A DNA stretch of 64,000 bases from the NCBI RefSeq assembly GCF_028747805.1, contig NZ_CP114887.1, forward strand, positions 799,501 through 863,500. Reading direction: 5' to 3'. The notes beneath the pieces are model-generated. The model was not told the origin of the DNA. It ran no database searches and worked only from the letters and a program-made list of their open reading frames with translations. Shown here in pieces: positions 55,470 to 64,000 of this stretch (position 1 is its first letter; each line of letters starts with the position of its first letter). This stretch comes from Solibacillus daqui (lineage in GTDB: Bacteria > Bacillota > Bacilli > Bacillales_A > Planococcaceae). Made by a program: the position numbers and the translations under genes.

Positions 55470-58400
55470 ATGAGAGCAATTAAAAAGATATTAGTAGCAA
55501 ACCGAGGGGAAATTGCCATTCGTATTTTACGAGCATGTAACGAATTGCACATTAATACAGTAGCAATTTATTCTCGTGAGGATAGCGGTTCGTATCACCG
55601 TTATAAAGCAGATGAGGCGTACATTATTGGGGCTGGTAAAAAGCCGATTGATGCATATTTAGATATCGAGGGTATCATTAAAATTGCGAAAGAGGCAAAT
55701 GTTGATGCGATACATCCAGGTTACGGATTTTTAGCAGAAAACGTACATTTTGCACGTCGTTGTGAAGAAGAAGGCATTCAATTTATCGGACCGACTTCAC
55801 GTCATTTAGATATGTTTGGAGATAAAGTAAAAGCTCGTGAACAAGCGATTGCAGCGGGAATTCCTGTGATTCCAGGTACAGATGGTCCAGTAGCAAGCTT
55901 AGAAGAAGTGCAATCTTTTGGTGCCACACATAGCTATCCAATTATGATTAAAGCGGCACTAGGTGGTGGTGGTCGAGGCATGCGTCTTGTCCATTCAGCT
56001 GAGGATGTTCAAGAGGCTTATGACCGTGCAAAGTCTGAAGCAAAAGCGGCATTTGGCTCGGATGAAGTGTATGTAGAAAAGGCAATTATTAAGCCAAAAC
56101 ATATCGAAGTCCAAATTATTGGCGATACGCATGACAATATTGTTCATTTATATGAGCGTGATTGCTCGATTCAACGCCGTCATCAAAAAGTAGTTGAAAT
56201 CGCTCCGTCTAATTCAATTTCAGATGATTTACGAAATCGTATTTGTGATGCAGCCGTTAAGTTAATGAAAAATGTAGGTTATATTAATGCTGGTACGGTA
56301 GAATTTTTAGTAGCAGGCGATGATTTTTATTTCATTGAGGTAAATCCGCGCATTCAAGTTGAGCACACAATTACAGAAATGATTACAGGAATCGATATTG
56401 TTCATGCACAAATTAAAGTAGCACAAGGGGCAAATATCCATTCTGAAGAAGTGGGTATTCCAGCACAAGATAAAATTCCGTTATTTGGTTATGCAATTCA
56501 ATCACGTGTTACAACAGAAGATCCTGCAAATGATTTCATGCCAGACACAGGCAAATTAATGGTGTATCGTTCAAGCGGGGGCTTTGGTGTACGCTTAGAT
56601 GCAGGAAATGGTTTCCAAGGGGCAGTAGTAACTCCGTATTATGACTCGTTACTCGTGAAAATTTCAACGTGGGGCATGACATTTGCTGAAGCCGCTGCAA
56701 AAATGGATCGTAATTTACGTGAGTTTCGTATTCGCGGTGTGAAAACGAATATTCCGTTTTTAGGTAATGTTGTGCTGCACGAAAAGTTTTTAACAGGTGC
56801 ATTTGATACGAGCTTTATTGATTCGACACCTGAATTGTTTGAGTTCCCAGAACGAAAAGACCGTGGAACAAAGCTATTAAATTATATTGGGAATGTCACA
56901 TTAAACGGCTTCCCAGGAGTAGAAAAACGTACAAAGCCAATTTTTGTACAGCCAGATAAGCCGAAAATCGATTTGTTAACAGCTCCACTAAGTGGAACAA
57001 AACAAATTTTAGATTTGCAAGGTGCAGATGGATTAGTCAAGTGGGTAAAAGAGCAGAAGGATGTACTTTTAACGGATACAACATTCCGTGATGCACATCA
57101 ATCACTGCTTGCTACGCGTGTTCGTTCGCAGGATATGTTCCAAATTGCAGATGAAACAGCGCGTCTAATGCATAACTATTTCTCGCTAGAAATGTGGGGC
57201 GGTGCGACATTTGACGTAGCGTATCGCTTTTTGAAAGAAGATCCATGGGCTCGACTTGAAAAATTACGCGAGCAAGTACCGAATGTGTTATTCCAAATGC
57301 TGTTACGTGGTGCAAATGCAGTAGGCTACACAAATTACCCAGATAATTTAATCCGTGAATTTATCCAGCAATCGGCTACATCAGGCGTTGATGTATTCCG
57401 TATTTTCGACTCGTTAAACTGGATTAAGGGAATGGAAGTAGCAATTGACGAAGTGCGCAATACCGGTAAAATTGCTGAAGCAGCGATTTGTTACACAGGT
57501 GATATTTTAGATGACAGCCGTGCAAAATATACCGTGCAATATTATAAAGATATGGCTCGTGAATTAGAGGCTACAGGGGCGCATATTTTAGCGATAAAAG
57601 ATATGGCTGGCTTATTAAAACCACAAGCAGCATATCGCTTAATTTCCGAGCTAAAAGACGCGACAAACTTACCGATTCATTTGCATACACATGATACGAG
57701 CGGCAATGGGATTTATTTATATGCAAAAGCAATTGAAGCTGGCGTAGATATTATTGATACAGCATTAGGTTCAATGGCTGGCTTAACATCACAGCCAAGT
57801 GCGAATTCATTGCATTATGCAATGAAAGGCTCCGAACGCAATGTACGTGCAGACATCGAAAGCTTAGAAAAATTATCGTACTATTGGGAAGATGTGCGTA
57901 AATATTATGTGGACTTTGAAAGCGGGATGAATGCACCACATTCAGAAATATATGTGCATGAAATGCCAGGTGGTCAGTACAGTAACTTACAGCAGCAAGC
58001 AAAAGCAGTAGGATTAGGAGACCGTTGGGATGAAGTGAAAACAATGTATTCACGTGTCAACATGATGTTTGGAGATATCGTAAAAGTAACACCTTCATCA
58101 AAAGTTGTAGGAGATATGGCATTGTTCATGGTACAAAATGATTTAACAGAAGACAATGTTATTGAACGTGGGCAAGCAATCGACTTCCCAGAGTCAGTTA
58201 TTGAGTTTTTCCAAGGTTATTTAGGGCAACCACATGGCGGCTTCCCAAAAGAGCTTCAAGCGGTTGTATTAAAAGAACGTGAAGCAATCACAGTACGTCC
58301 AGGAGAGTTATTAGCACCGGTTGATTTTGAAAAGTTATCGGTACAGTTAGAAGAAAAGATGGGCCGTACACCTACGAAAAAAGATGTTCTAGCGTATGCA

Positions 58401-58904
58401 TTATATCCAAAAGTATTTGAACAATATGTACAAGCGTCTGACCAGTTCGGTGATATTTCGGTACTTGATACACCAACGTTTTTATATGGCTTAAAGTTGG
58501 GTGAAGAAATAGAAGTGGAAATCGAAAAAGGAAAAACACTGATTATTAAGCTAGTGTCAATTGGTGAACCGCAGCATGATGGTACACGTGTTATTTACTT
58601 TGAGATGAACGGTCAATCTCGCGAGCTCGTTATTCAAGATTTAACGGTTGAAGTAGATGGCAGTATCGCATTAAAGGCAGATCCATCAAACCCAAATCAA
58701 ATTGGTGCAACAATGCCAGGGACAGTGCTAAAAGTTGTAGTAAACAAGGGAAGTAGCGTTAAGCGCGGCGACCATTTATTAATAACAGAATCGATGAAAA
58801 TGGAAACAACTGTCCAGGCACCAAAAGACGGTATTGTCAAAGAAGTTTATGCGATAGCAGGCGATGCTATTTCAACAGGCGATTTATTAATAGAATTACA
58901 ATAA
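55470..58904 (+). CDS. pycA: Pyruvate carboxylase, 1144 aa
   Basis: Converts pyruvate to oxaloacetate. Domains in order: biotin carboxylase (about 4-450, ATP grasp GGGGRGMRLVHS near 165), carboxyltransferase (about 525-800, TFRDAHQSLLATRVRSQDM and the metal ligands in HLHTHDTSGNG), PYC-conserved region, and biotin carrier with the biotinylated Lys in ESMKMETTV near 1110. GAGGAG precedes the ATG, 17 bases after ftsW. DarB is a known regulator in B. subtilis. Length is normal. Confidence 0.97.
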   Translation: MRAIKKILVANRGEIAIRILRACNELHINTVAIYSREDSGSYHRYKADEAYIIGAGKKPIDAYLDIEGIIKIAKEANVDAIHPGYGFLAENVHFARRCEEEGIQFIGPTSRHLDMFGDKVKAREQAIAAGIPVIPGTDGPVASLEEVQSFGATHSYPIMIKAALGGGGRGMRLVHSAEDVQEAYDRAKSEAKAAFGSDEVYVEKAIIKPKHIEVQIIGDTHDNIVHLYERDCSIQRRHQKVVEIAPSNSISDDLRNRICDAAVKLMKNVGYINAGTVEFLVAGDDFYFIEVNPRIQVEHTITEMITGIDIVHAQIKVAQGANIHSEEVGIPAQDKIPLFGYAIQSRVTTEDPANDFMPDTGKLMVYRSSGGFGVRLDAGNGFQGAVVTPYYDSLLVKISTWGMTFAEAAAKMDRNLREFRIRGVKTNIPFLGNVVLHEKFLTGAFDTSFIDSTPELFEFPERKDRGTKLLNYIGNVTLNGFPGVEKRTKPIFVQPDKPKIDLLTAPLSGTKQILDLQGADGLVKWVKEQKDVLLTDTTFRDAHQSLLATRVRSQDMFQIADETARLMHNYFSLEMWGGATFDVAYRFLKEDPWARLEKLREQVPNVLFQMLLRGANAVGYTNYPDNLIREFIQQSATSGVDVFRIFDSLNWIKGMEVAIDEVRNTGKIAEAAICYTGDILDDSRAKYTVQYYKDMARELEATGAHILAIKDMAGLLKPQAAYRLISELKDATNLPIHLHTHDTSGNGIYLYAKAIEAGVDIIDTALGSMAGLTSQPSANSLHYAMKGSERNVRADIESLEKLSYYWEDVRKYYVDFESGMNAPHSEIYVHEMPGGQYSNLQQQAKAVGLGDRWDEVKTMYSRVNMMFGDIVKVTPSSKVVGDMALFMVQNDLTEDNVIERGQAIDFPESVIEFFQGYLGQPHGGFPKELQAVVLKEREAITVRPGELLAPVDFEKLSVQLEEKMGRTPTKKDVLAYALYPKVFEQYVQASDQFGDISVLDTPTFLYGLKLGEEIEVEIEKGKTLIIKLVSIGEPQHDGTRVIYFEMNGQSRELVIQDLTVEVDGSIALKADPSNPNQIGATMPGTVLKVVVNKGSSVKRGDHLLITESMKMETTVQAPKDGIVKEVYAIAGDAISTGDLLIELQ

Positions 58905-58910
58905 AAATAA

Positions 58911-58951
58911 AAAACCTAATTCCCTACTAATGAGGGAATTAGGTTTTTTTT
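58911..58951. terminator. Bidirectional terminator between pycA and ctaA
   Basis: AAAACCTAATTCCCT pairs perfectly with AGGGAATTAGGTTTT. Confidence 0.92.
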
Positions 58952-59861
58952 ATTTAGCACGTGAAACAAGCAATATAAAGTAACATAATAAACCGAATAA
59001 TAATGTAATTAATAATGAGTGCAATAATGAAACGAGTAAATGTAGCTTGAATAATACAACGAGCATCCCCGCTAATACTTGCCCAACGACAAGTGACATT
59101 GCAATAACCCATCCCCAGTAAATAACACGTTGATTTTTATAATTTCGAACGACATAAACTGTAATATATAATATCCAAATGACGAATAGTAATACGGCAA
59201 ATCGATGCCCCATTTGAACCCATTCATACATATTATATGGAATTGCAAATGGTTCCTCGTTACGGCAGAATGGCCAATCTGGACAAACTAAACTTGAATC
59301 TGTATGACGAACAAGTGCGCCAGTGTAAACAACGATATAAGAATATAAAGTAACACAGATAGTATGTATTTTTAATTTTTTACTCATGAAAATCCGTTCG
59401 GTATCGAATTTGGAATCTGTCTCAAAGACGATAAACGTTAGTAACAGAACAGCTGCGAATGAAATTAACGAAATACCAAAATGTAATGCTAAAATGAAAT
59501 CTCCTTGTCCCCAAAGCACTTGTGCAGCCCCGATTAACGCTTGAAGAATTAAGAAGAATATTGCTAAAAATCCCAAAAATTTTACTTCTCGAATATGTCC
59601 AAGTGAGCGCCAAGTCCAAACGACTAAAATAAGGATGAAAATGGAAACTGAACCTGTAACTACCCGATGCGAAAATTCTATTAAAACTTCCGTTGTAATT
59701 TCTTTAGGAATTAATGAGCCGTTACAATCTGGCCAGTTTCGGCCGCAGCCTAAACCACTATCAGTTTTTGTAACGAGCGCCCCACCTTGCAGAATGAGCA
59801 ACATGCCAAGCGTTGATAAAACACCAAACCATTTTAAAAATTTACTGTATTTTTGTTGCAT
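58950..59861 (-). CDS. ctaA: Heme A synthase CtaA, 303 aa
   Basis: Oxidises heme O to heme A for cytochrome caa3. Eight hydrophobic helices; GGALVTKTDSGLGCGRNWPDC near 28-48 and GALVRHTDSSLVCPDWPFC near 180 contain the paired cysteines and heme ligands His (FSHRVV, HRFAV, LHLLVSLLHS). The longer frame starts at 59894; GGTGG about ten bases before ATG 59861 supports the shorter protein. ctaB, normally next to it, is absent here. Confidence 0.93.
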   Translation of the reverse strand: MQQKYSKFLKWFGVLSTLGMLLILQGGALVTKTDSGLGCGRNWPDCNGSLIPKEITTEVLIEFSHRVVTGSVSIFILILVVWTWRSLGHIREVKFLGFLAIFFLILQALIGAAQVLWGQGDFILALHFGISLISFAAVLLLTFIVFETDSKFDTERIFMSKKLKIHTICVTLYSYIVVYTGALVRHTDSSLVCPDWPFCRNEEPFAIPYNMYEWVQMGHRFAVLLFVIWILYITVYVVRNYKNQRVIYWGWVIAMSLVVGQVLAGMLVVLFKLHLLVSLLHSLLITLLFGLLCYFILLVSRAK

Positions 59862-60823
59862 GAAGTTGAGTCCACCTACTTTAATATTCAACATCGCTTA
59901 TGAAAGCGTCTCTAGTTTAAAATGATAGCGAAAAAATGGTAAAAATACAACTTATATCAAGGTTTCGCTTGGAACAGCAACCATTTTTTCACAAATTGTT
60001 CATAAATTCGTCTCCTATCCTTCACAAATATTGGCAGAAAATGCATTACTATATATATGTTGTTTAAGATTTCTAAGCGCTTCACAATTTCAGAAATGGC
60101 TTTTTGAAATTTCGCAAAACGTCTAGAAATCCGATACAAATTTAGATATAGTTATGGTAGCGGAATATGCTTACAAATTTGAAAGGAAAAGTAATAATAG
60201 GGCGTCCACCCTTTGTAATAACAAGCAAGGTTTATTACATAACGAGCAATTTCATGTGCGTTTAAGTTGTACGATGATTAAAATTGGAAATTCAATTTTA
60301 ATTGAAACGACCATGAAGTAGGAAATTCATCTTTATGTATTTGTCTCACATTAACTTTATGACTTGAGACATATTGAGATGATCAGAGTACAAACTATTA
60401 TTATTTGAAATTTCAAAACTGTTTATGAAATTTTGTAAGCAATGGCATCGTTTTCTGCCATACATGTGGGGACTAGCAACTTGATTAGCATATACGATTA
60501 ATTTTTATTAGTAACATTGTAAGTTTACTAATTTGATAGGGATCAAACTTCTAGCACTGATTATTTTATTGTATGTCCACTATCAATTGTAATTTTACAG
60601 ACGCATGAAGCTTTGCTGCGAAAATTATTTATAAAATGCTGATCGTTTTGAAGTTAGTGCTTACTTATTTGAATTCTTACGTTAGCGGTATTTACTGCTT
60701 AAGAAATACATTTAATATGCTTTGCGCATATGCGTGTATTACTTACTTAAGGATGCACATAGGCATAACCGTAGTCCTGGTAACACATGAAAATACAACA
60801 AAGAAAGAGGGGTTTATTAAGCT
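59862..60823. other. 962-bp non-coding gap between ctaA and ctaC
   Basis: AT-rich sequence without a supported gene. A perfect AAGCGCTT core at 60075-60082 could belong to a catabolite-responsive site, but the flanks do not fit. A TGTCTCA/TGAGACA hairpin lies near 60340-60370. The 63-residue frame at 60636-60827 has no ribosome site and an unnatural composition. In B. subtilis this interval holds ctaB (heme O synthase). Confidence 0.5.
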
Positions 60824-61894
60824 ATGATGAAAGGGCTTAAAAAATGGCGTTTATTTTCGCTATTAACAGTAATGACCGTTTTCCTTTCAGCATGTGGTGA
60901 AGATTATCTTTCGACACTTCGCCCAGCAGGTGCGGTAGGTAAAGAGCAATTAAACATTTTATTATTATCTATTGTAATTATGGCATTAGTCGTAGTTGTA
61001 GTATCTACAATCTATTTAGTTGCATTCTTTAAATTCCGTCGAGCTAAATTAGGCGAAAATCATATGCCTAAGCAAGTAGAAGGAAGCCACACATTAGAAG
61101 TAATCTGGACAGTTATTCCGATTATTTTACTACTAATCTTAGCTGTACCAACATTAAACTCTACTTATAAATTTGCAGATGTTGCTGCAATGGATGAAGT
61201 AGATGAAGCTGGCAACAAAACGGCTCTTACAGTAAATGTAACGGCAAAATTATATTGGTGGGAGTTTGAGTATCCAGATTTAGGTATTATTACTGCGCAA
61301 GAGTTAGTAGTTCCGACTGGTGAAAAAGTATACTTCAACCTAATCGCTTCAGACGTTAAACATTCATTCTGGATCCCATCAGTGGGCGGTAAGATGGATA
61401 CTAACGTTGATGGAATTAACAAATTCTATTTACAATTCGACAAAGAGTCAGTTGGATTAAATGATGGAGAAGGCGTATTCTACGGGAAATGTGCAGAGTT
61501 ATGTGGTCCTTCTCACGCATTAATGGACTTCAAAGTTAAAGCGCTTGAGCCAGCAGCATTCGATGCTTGGGTTGCAGCAATGAAAGCAACAGAAGGTCAA
61601 ACTGCTAGCGCGGATTCAGCAGATGTTGGTGAAGCAGCATTTGCTAACTCTTGTATAGGATGTCACGCTGTATCAGCAGTAGCTGGTAGTGGTGTAGGTC
61701 CAAACTTAACAACATTCGGTGACCGTAACCGCTTAGCTGGTTTTATGGAGCATAGTGTTGAAGAAACAACAAATTGGATTATGGATCCAGAGAAGTACAA
61801 ACCAGGCAACACAATGACTGGTAAATATAATGTTTCTCCAGAAGAAGCAAAAGCAATTTCTGAATACTTAATGAAATTAACTGTTGAGAAATAA
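60824..61894 (+). CDS. ctaC: Cytochrome caa3 oxidase subunit II with fused cytochrome c, 356 aa
   Basis: A lipoprotein signal with lipobox LSAC (Cys near 25) is followed by two membrane helices, at about 41-67 and 91-115, then a cupredoxin domain with the CuA site (CAELCGPSHALM near 224-235; H at VKHSFW). A C-terminal cytochrome c domain carries CIGCH near 276-280 and the distal Met in NTMTGKY. This is the caa3-type fusion. AGAGGGG lies 11 bases before tandem ATGs. First gene of ctaCDE. Confidence 0.95.
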   Translation: MMKGLKKWRLFSLLTVMTVFLSACGEDYLSTLRPAGAVGKEQLNILLLSIVIMALVVVVVSTIYLVAFFKFRRAKLGENHMPKQVEGSHTLEVIWTVIPIILLLILAVPTLNSTYKFADVAAMDEVDEAGNKTALTVNVTAKLYWWEFEYPDLGIITAQELVVPTGEKVYFNLIASDVKHSFWIPSVGGKMDTNVDGINKFYLQFDKESVGLNDGEGVFYGKCAELCGPSHALMDFKVKALEPAAFDAWVAAMKATEGQTASADSADVGEAAFANSCIGCHAVSAVAGSGVGPNLTTFGDRNRLAGFMEHSVEETTNWIMDPEKYKPGNTMTGKYNVSPEEAKAISEYLMKLTVEK

Positions 61895-61933
61895 TTATAA
61901 AACAAGAGAGATACTTTGAAGGAGGTTAAAGTT

Positions 61934-63871
61934 GTGAGCTCTGTTACACAAAAAAAGGGCTTTGGAGCACATGTATGGGACTATTTAACAACAGTCGATC
62001 ATAAAAAAATCGCGATTATGTATTTAGCTGCCGGTACTTTGTTCTTCGCAATTGCAGGTTTTGAAGCGTTACTTATGCGTATTCAATTAATGTTCCCAGA
62101 AAGTGACTTCATTTCTGCAGGCCTATTTAACGAATTATTAACGATGCACGGTACAACGATGCTATTCTTAGCAGCGACGCCGATTATCTTTGCCTTTATG
62201 AACGCCATCGTGCCACTTCAAATTGGTGCGCGTGACGTAGCATTCCCGTTTTTAAACTCACTAGGGTTCTGGTTATTCTTCCTTGGTGCAGTTTTCCTTC
62301 ACCTTTCATTTTTCCTAGGTGGAGCACCTGATGCAGGATGGACATCATATGCATCATTATCTTTATATTCTCCAGGCCATGGTATTGATTTTTATATCCT
62401 TGGTTTACAAATTTCTGGTGCGGGTACGTTAATCTCTGGTATTAACTTTATCGTAACAATTATTACGATGCGTGCACCTGGTATGACGTTCATGCGTATG
62501 CCACTATTCACTTGGACTTCATTAGTATCAAGTTCATTAATTTTATTCGCGTTCCCTCCACTTACTGGTGGATTATTCTTAATGTTAGTTGACCGTATGT
62601 TCGGAGCAAACTTCTTCGATCATACAATGGGTGGTAACACAATTATTTGGGAGCATTTATTCTGGATCTTCGGGCACCCTGAAGTATATATCTTAGTATT
62701 ACCAGCGTTTGGTTTATTCTCTGAGATTATTCCAGTATTCGCTCGTAAACGTTTATTCGGGTACTCTTCAATGGTATTCGCAACTATCTTAATCGGTTTC
62801 TTAGGGTTCATGGTATGGGCTCACCACATGTTCACAGTTGGTTTAGGTGCTACTGCGAACGCAATCTTCGCTGTTGCAACAATGGCGATTGCTGTTCCTA
62901 CAGGTATGAAAGTATTCAACTGGATTCTTACAATCTGGGGCGGTTCAATTAAAGTTACAGTACCAATGCTTTATGCACTTGGTTTCATCCCGTCATTCGT
63001 TGCGGGTGGTGTTACAGGGGTAATGCAGGCAACTGCTCCACTTGACTACCAATTACACGATTCATATTTCATCGTAGCTCACTTCCACTACGTAATCGTA
63101 GGTGGTATCGTAACTGCGTTATTCGGTTCAGCTCACTTCTACTGGCCGATTATGTTTAACCGTGCGTTAAATCCGAAACTTGGAGCTCTTACTTTCTGGG
63201 TATTCTTCATAGGTTTCCACTTAACATTCTTTATTCAGCACTTCTTAGGATTAATGGGTATGCCACGTCGTGTATTCACGTATATGGGTGGCCAAGGTTG
63301 GGATCTGTTCAACTTTATCTCAACAATTGGTGCTATTATGATGGGTATTGGGGTAGTATTATTAGTAATCGATGTATTATTATCAATTAAATCAGAACCA
63401 GTTAACAAACGTGATTACTGGGGCGATGGTCGTTCACTTGAGTGGGCAATCGAAACGCCACTACCATTCTATAACTTTAAACAAACGCCACTTGTTCGTG
63501 GCTACGATCCATATTGGATTGAAAAAGAAGAAGGTAACAAAGAAGGGATGGTTTATGCTGAGCCACTAGGCGAAATCCATATGCCAAACAACTCAATCTT
63601 ACCTTTAATTATGTCAATCGGTACTTTCATCGCTGCATTCGGTGCGTTATATAGCCCATGGGGTGACCAAGCGCAAGCAGGTGCGACACATGCTTCACCA
63701 GCTGTATCATTAGCTTTAATAATCGGTGGTTTAGGCTTAACAATTGGATGTATGATTGCTCGTTCATTCAAAGACGATCTTGGCTTCCACGTAACAGTTG
63801 CTGAAATTGAAGCAATTGAATCTGATTTAGCTCACTACCGTGCAACAGGCAAAAAAGGGGGTAACAAGTAA
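61934..63871 (+). CDS. ctaD: Cytochrome caa3 oxidase subunit I, 645 aa
   Basis: The heme-copper catalytic core with twelve or more helices. Ligands are present: low-spin heme His in LLTMHGTTMLF near 77, the cross-linked His-Tyr (GHPEVYILVLP), the two CuB His (WAHHMFTVG), and the high-spin heme His (HFHYVIVGG). The frame begins at TTG 61916, but AAGGAGG at 61919-61925 lies within that part and fits GTG 61934. It overlaps ctaE by one base. Confidence 0.95.
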   Translation: MSSVTQKKGFGAHVWDYLTTVDHKKIAIMYLAAGTLFFAIAGFEALLMRIQLMFPESDFISAGLFNELLTMHGTTMLFLAATPIIFAFMNAIVPLQIGARDVAFPFLNSLGFWLFFLGAVFLHLSFFLGGAPDAGWTSYASLSLYSPGHGIDFYILGLQISGAGTLISGINFIVTIITMRAPGMTFMRMPLFTWTSLVSSSLILFAFPPLTGGLFLMLVDRMFGANFFDHTMGGNTIIWEHLFWIFGHPEVYILVLPAFGLFSEIIPVFARKRLFGYSSMVFATILIGFLGFMVWAHHMFTVGLGATANAIFAVATMAIAVPTGMKVFNWILTIWGGSIKVTVPMLYALGFIPSFVAGGVTGVMQATAPLDYQLHDSYFIVAHFHYVIVGGIVTALFGSAHFYWPIMFNRALNPKLGALTFWVFFIGFHLTFFIQHFLGLMGMPRRVFTYMGGQGWDLFNFISTIGAIMMGIGVVLLVIDVLLSIKSEPVNKRDYWGDGRSLEWAIETPLPFYNFKQTPLVRGYDPYWIEKEEGNKEGMVYAEPLGEIHMPNNSILPLIMSIGTFIAAFGALYSPWGDQAQAGATHASPAVSLALIIGGLGLTIGCMIARSFKDDLGFHVTVAEIEAIESDLAHYRATGKKGGNK

Positions 63872-64000
63872 TGGAAATTAATCAAAAATTTACTCCACAA
63901 ACTTGGCCAAAACACCCTGAACAAGCAACACAAGAAGGGAAAAACAAGTTAGTTGGTCTTTGGATTTTCCTAGCGTCAGATACAGTGTTGTTCGCGAGTG
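63871..64000 (+). CDS. ctaE: Cytochrome caa3 oxidase subunit III, 5' part only
   Basis: ATG 63871 overlaps the ctaD stop (TAATG) and AAAGGGGG lies before it. The visible 43 residues, with FTPQTWPKHPEQATQEGKNK and the start of the first helix LVGLWIFLASDTVLF, match CtaE. The gene is cut by the window edge. Confidence 0.88.
   Translation, partial: MEINQKFTPQTWPKHPEQATQEGKNKLVGLWIFLASDTVLFAS

Noticed and set aside
60071..60090. Possible catabolite-responsive element around AAGCGCTT in the cta gap
   Set aside because: The flanking bases miss the required TG and CA positions; reported only as a palindromic core.
60636..60827. 63-codon ORF upstream of ctaC
   Set aside because: No Shine-Dalgarno sequence, overlaps the ctaC start, odd composition, no similarity to CtaB.

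Overview
The window comes from a low-GC Gram-positive, endospore-forming member of the Bacillales. Signs of this are a Spo0E-like phosphatase, a Spo0 phosphorelay-type histidine kinase, and gene order that follows the ykv/ykw/yku, ykr/pdh/ykt and yla/cta regions of Bacillus subtilis in blocks. Protein character and several structured intergenic repeats suggest the Planococcaceae (Lysinibacillus/Solibacillus-like), but that placement is an inference. Nearly all of the window is chromosomal core; I see no transposase, phage, CRISPR array, rRNA or tRNA.

Layout. 0-3 kb: a manganese (yybP-ykoY) riboswitch in front of a TerC-family protein, then a KtrD-type potassium channel subunit. 3-10 kb: a B12-binding radical SAM protein, a soluble PAS histidine kinase beside an MhqR-like regulator, a lipoprotein, a CPBP protein, YkvS, a Spo0E-like phosphatase and YkwC. 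10-20.6 kb: cheV, the translationally coupled ppx-ppk pair, fadH with a probable FadR box, the c-di-AMP receptor darB, ccpC, and the lysine/peptidoglycan precursor genes dapH-dapL. 20.7-24.8 kb: a three-gene ABC system with a large extracytoplasmic partner. 24.8-31.4 kb: an MFS transporter, a Nudix hydrolase, and a polyamine uptake operon (xre-potA-potB-potC-potD) with a long leader. 31.5-36.7 kb: ykuV, ktrC, rpoY-rnjA, a compact transcription unit for a 23-residue basic peptide, a Cof-type HAD phosphatase and peptide deformylase. 37-42 kb: pdhABCD. 42-43 kb: a 1.1 kb non-coding stretch full of inverted repeats. 43-52 kb: lrgAB, speA, a nitronate monooxygenase-like protein, yktA, yktB, suhB, ylaF, typA and ylaH. 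52-64 kb: ylaI, ylaN, ftsW, pycA, ctaA, and the cytochrome caa3 genes ctaC-ctaD-ctaE, the last cut by the window edge. ctaB is not at its usual place between ctaA and ctaC.

Functional links. KtrC (32 kb) and KtrD (1.5 kb) would form one potassium uptake system from two loci. DarB is a known c-di-AMP-dependent partner of pyruvate carboxylase, which is also present. SpeA makes agmatine, the precursor of the polyamines that PotABCD imports. PDH, PycA and CcpC surround the entry to the citrate cycle, and CtaA/C/D/E provide terminal oxidation.

The least explained content is intergenic. Family 1 (three copies plus a possible fragment, about 110-245 nt) and family 2 (four copies plus a relic, about 120-190 nt) are dispersed repeats whose copies keep the same stems with different, mutually compensating bases. 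Two further large inverted-repeat structures lie after pdhD. Most + strand ORFs overlapping these repeats are artefacts. Starts given here often differ from the longest ORF because a Shine-Dalgarno sequence chooses an internal codon.
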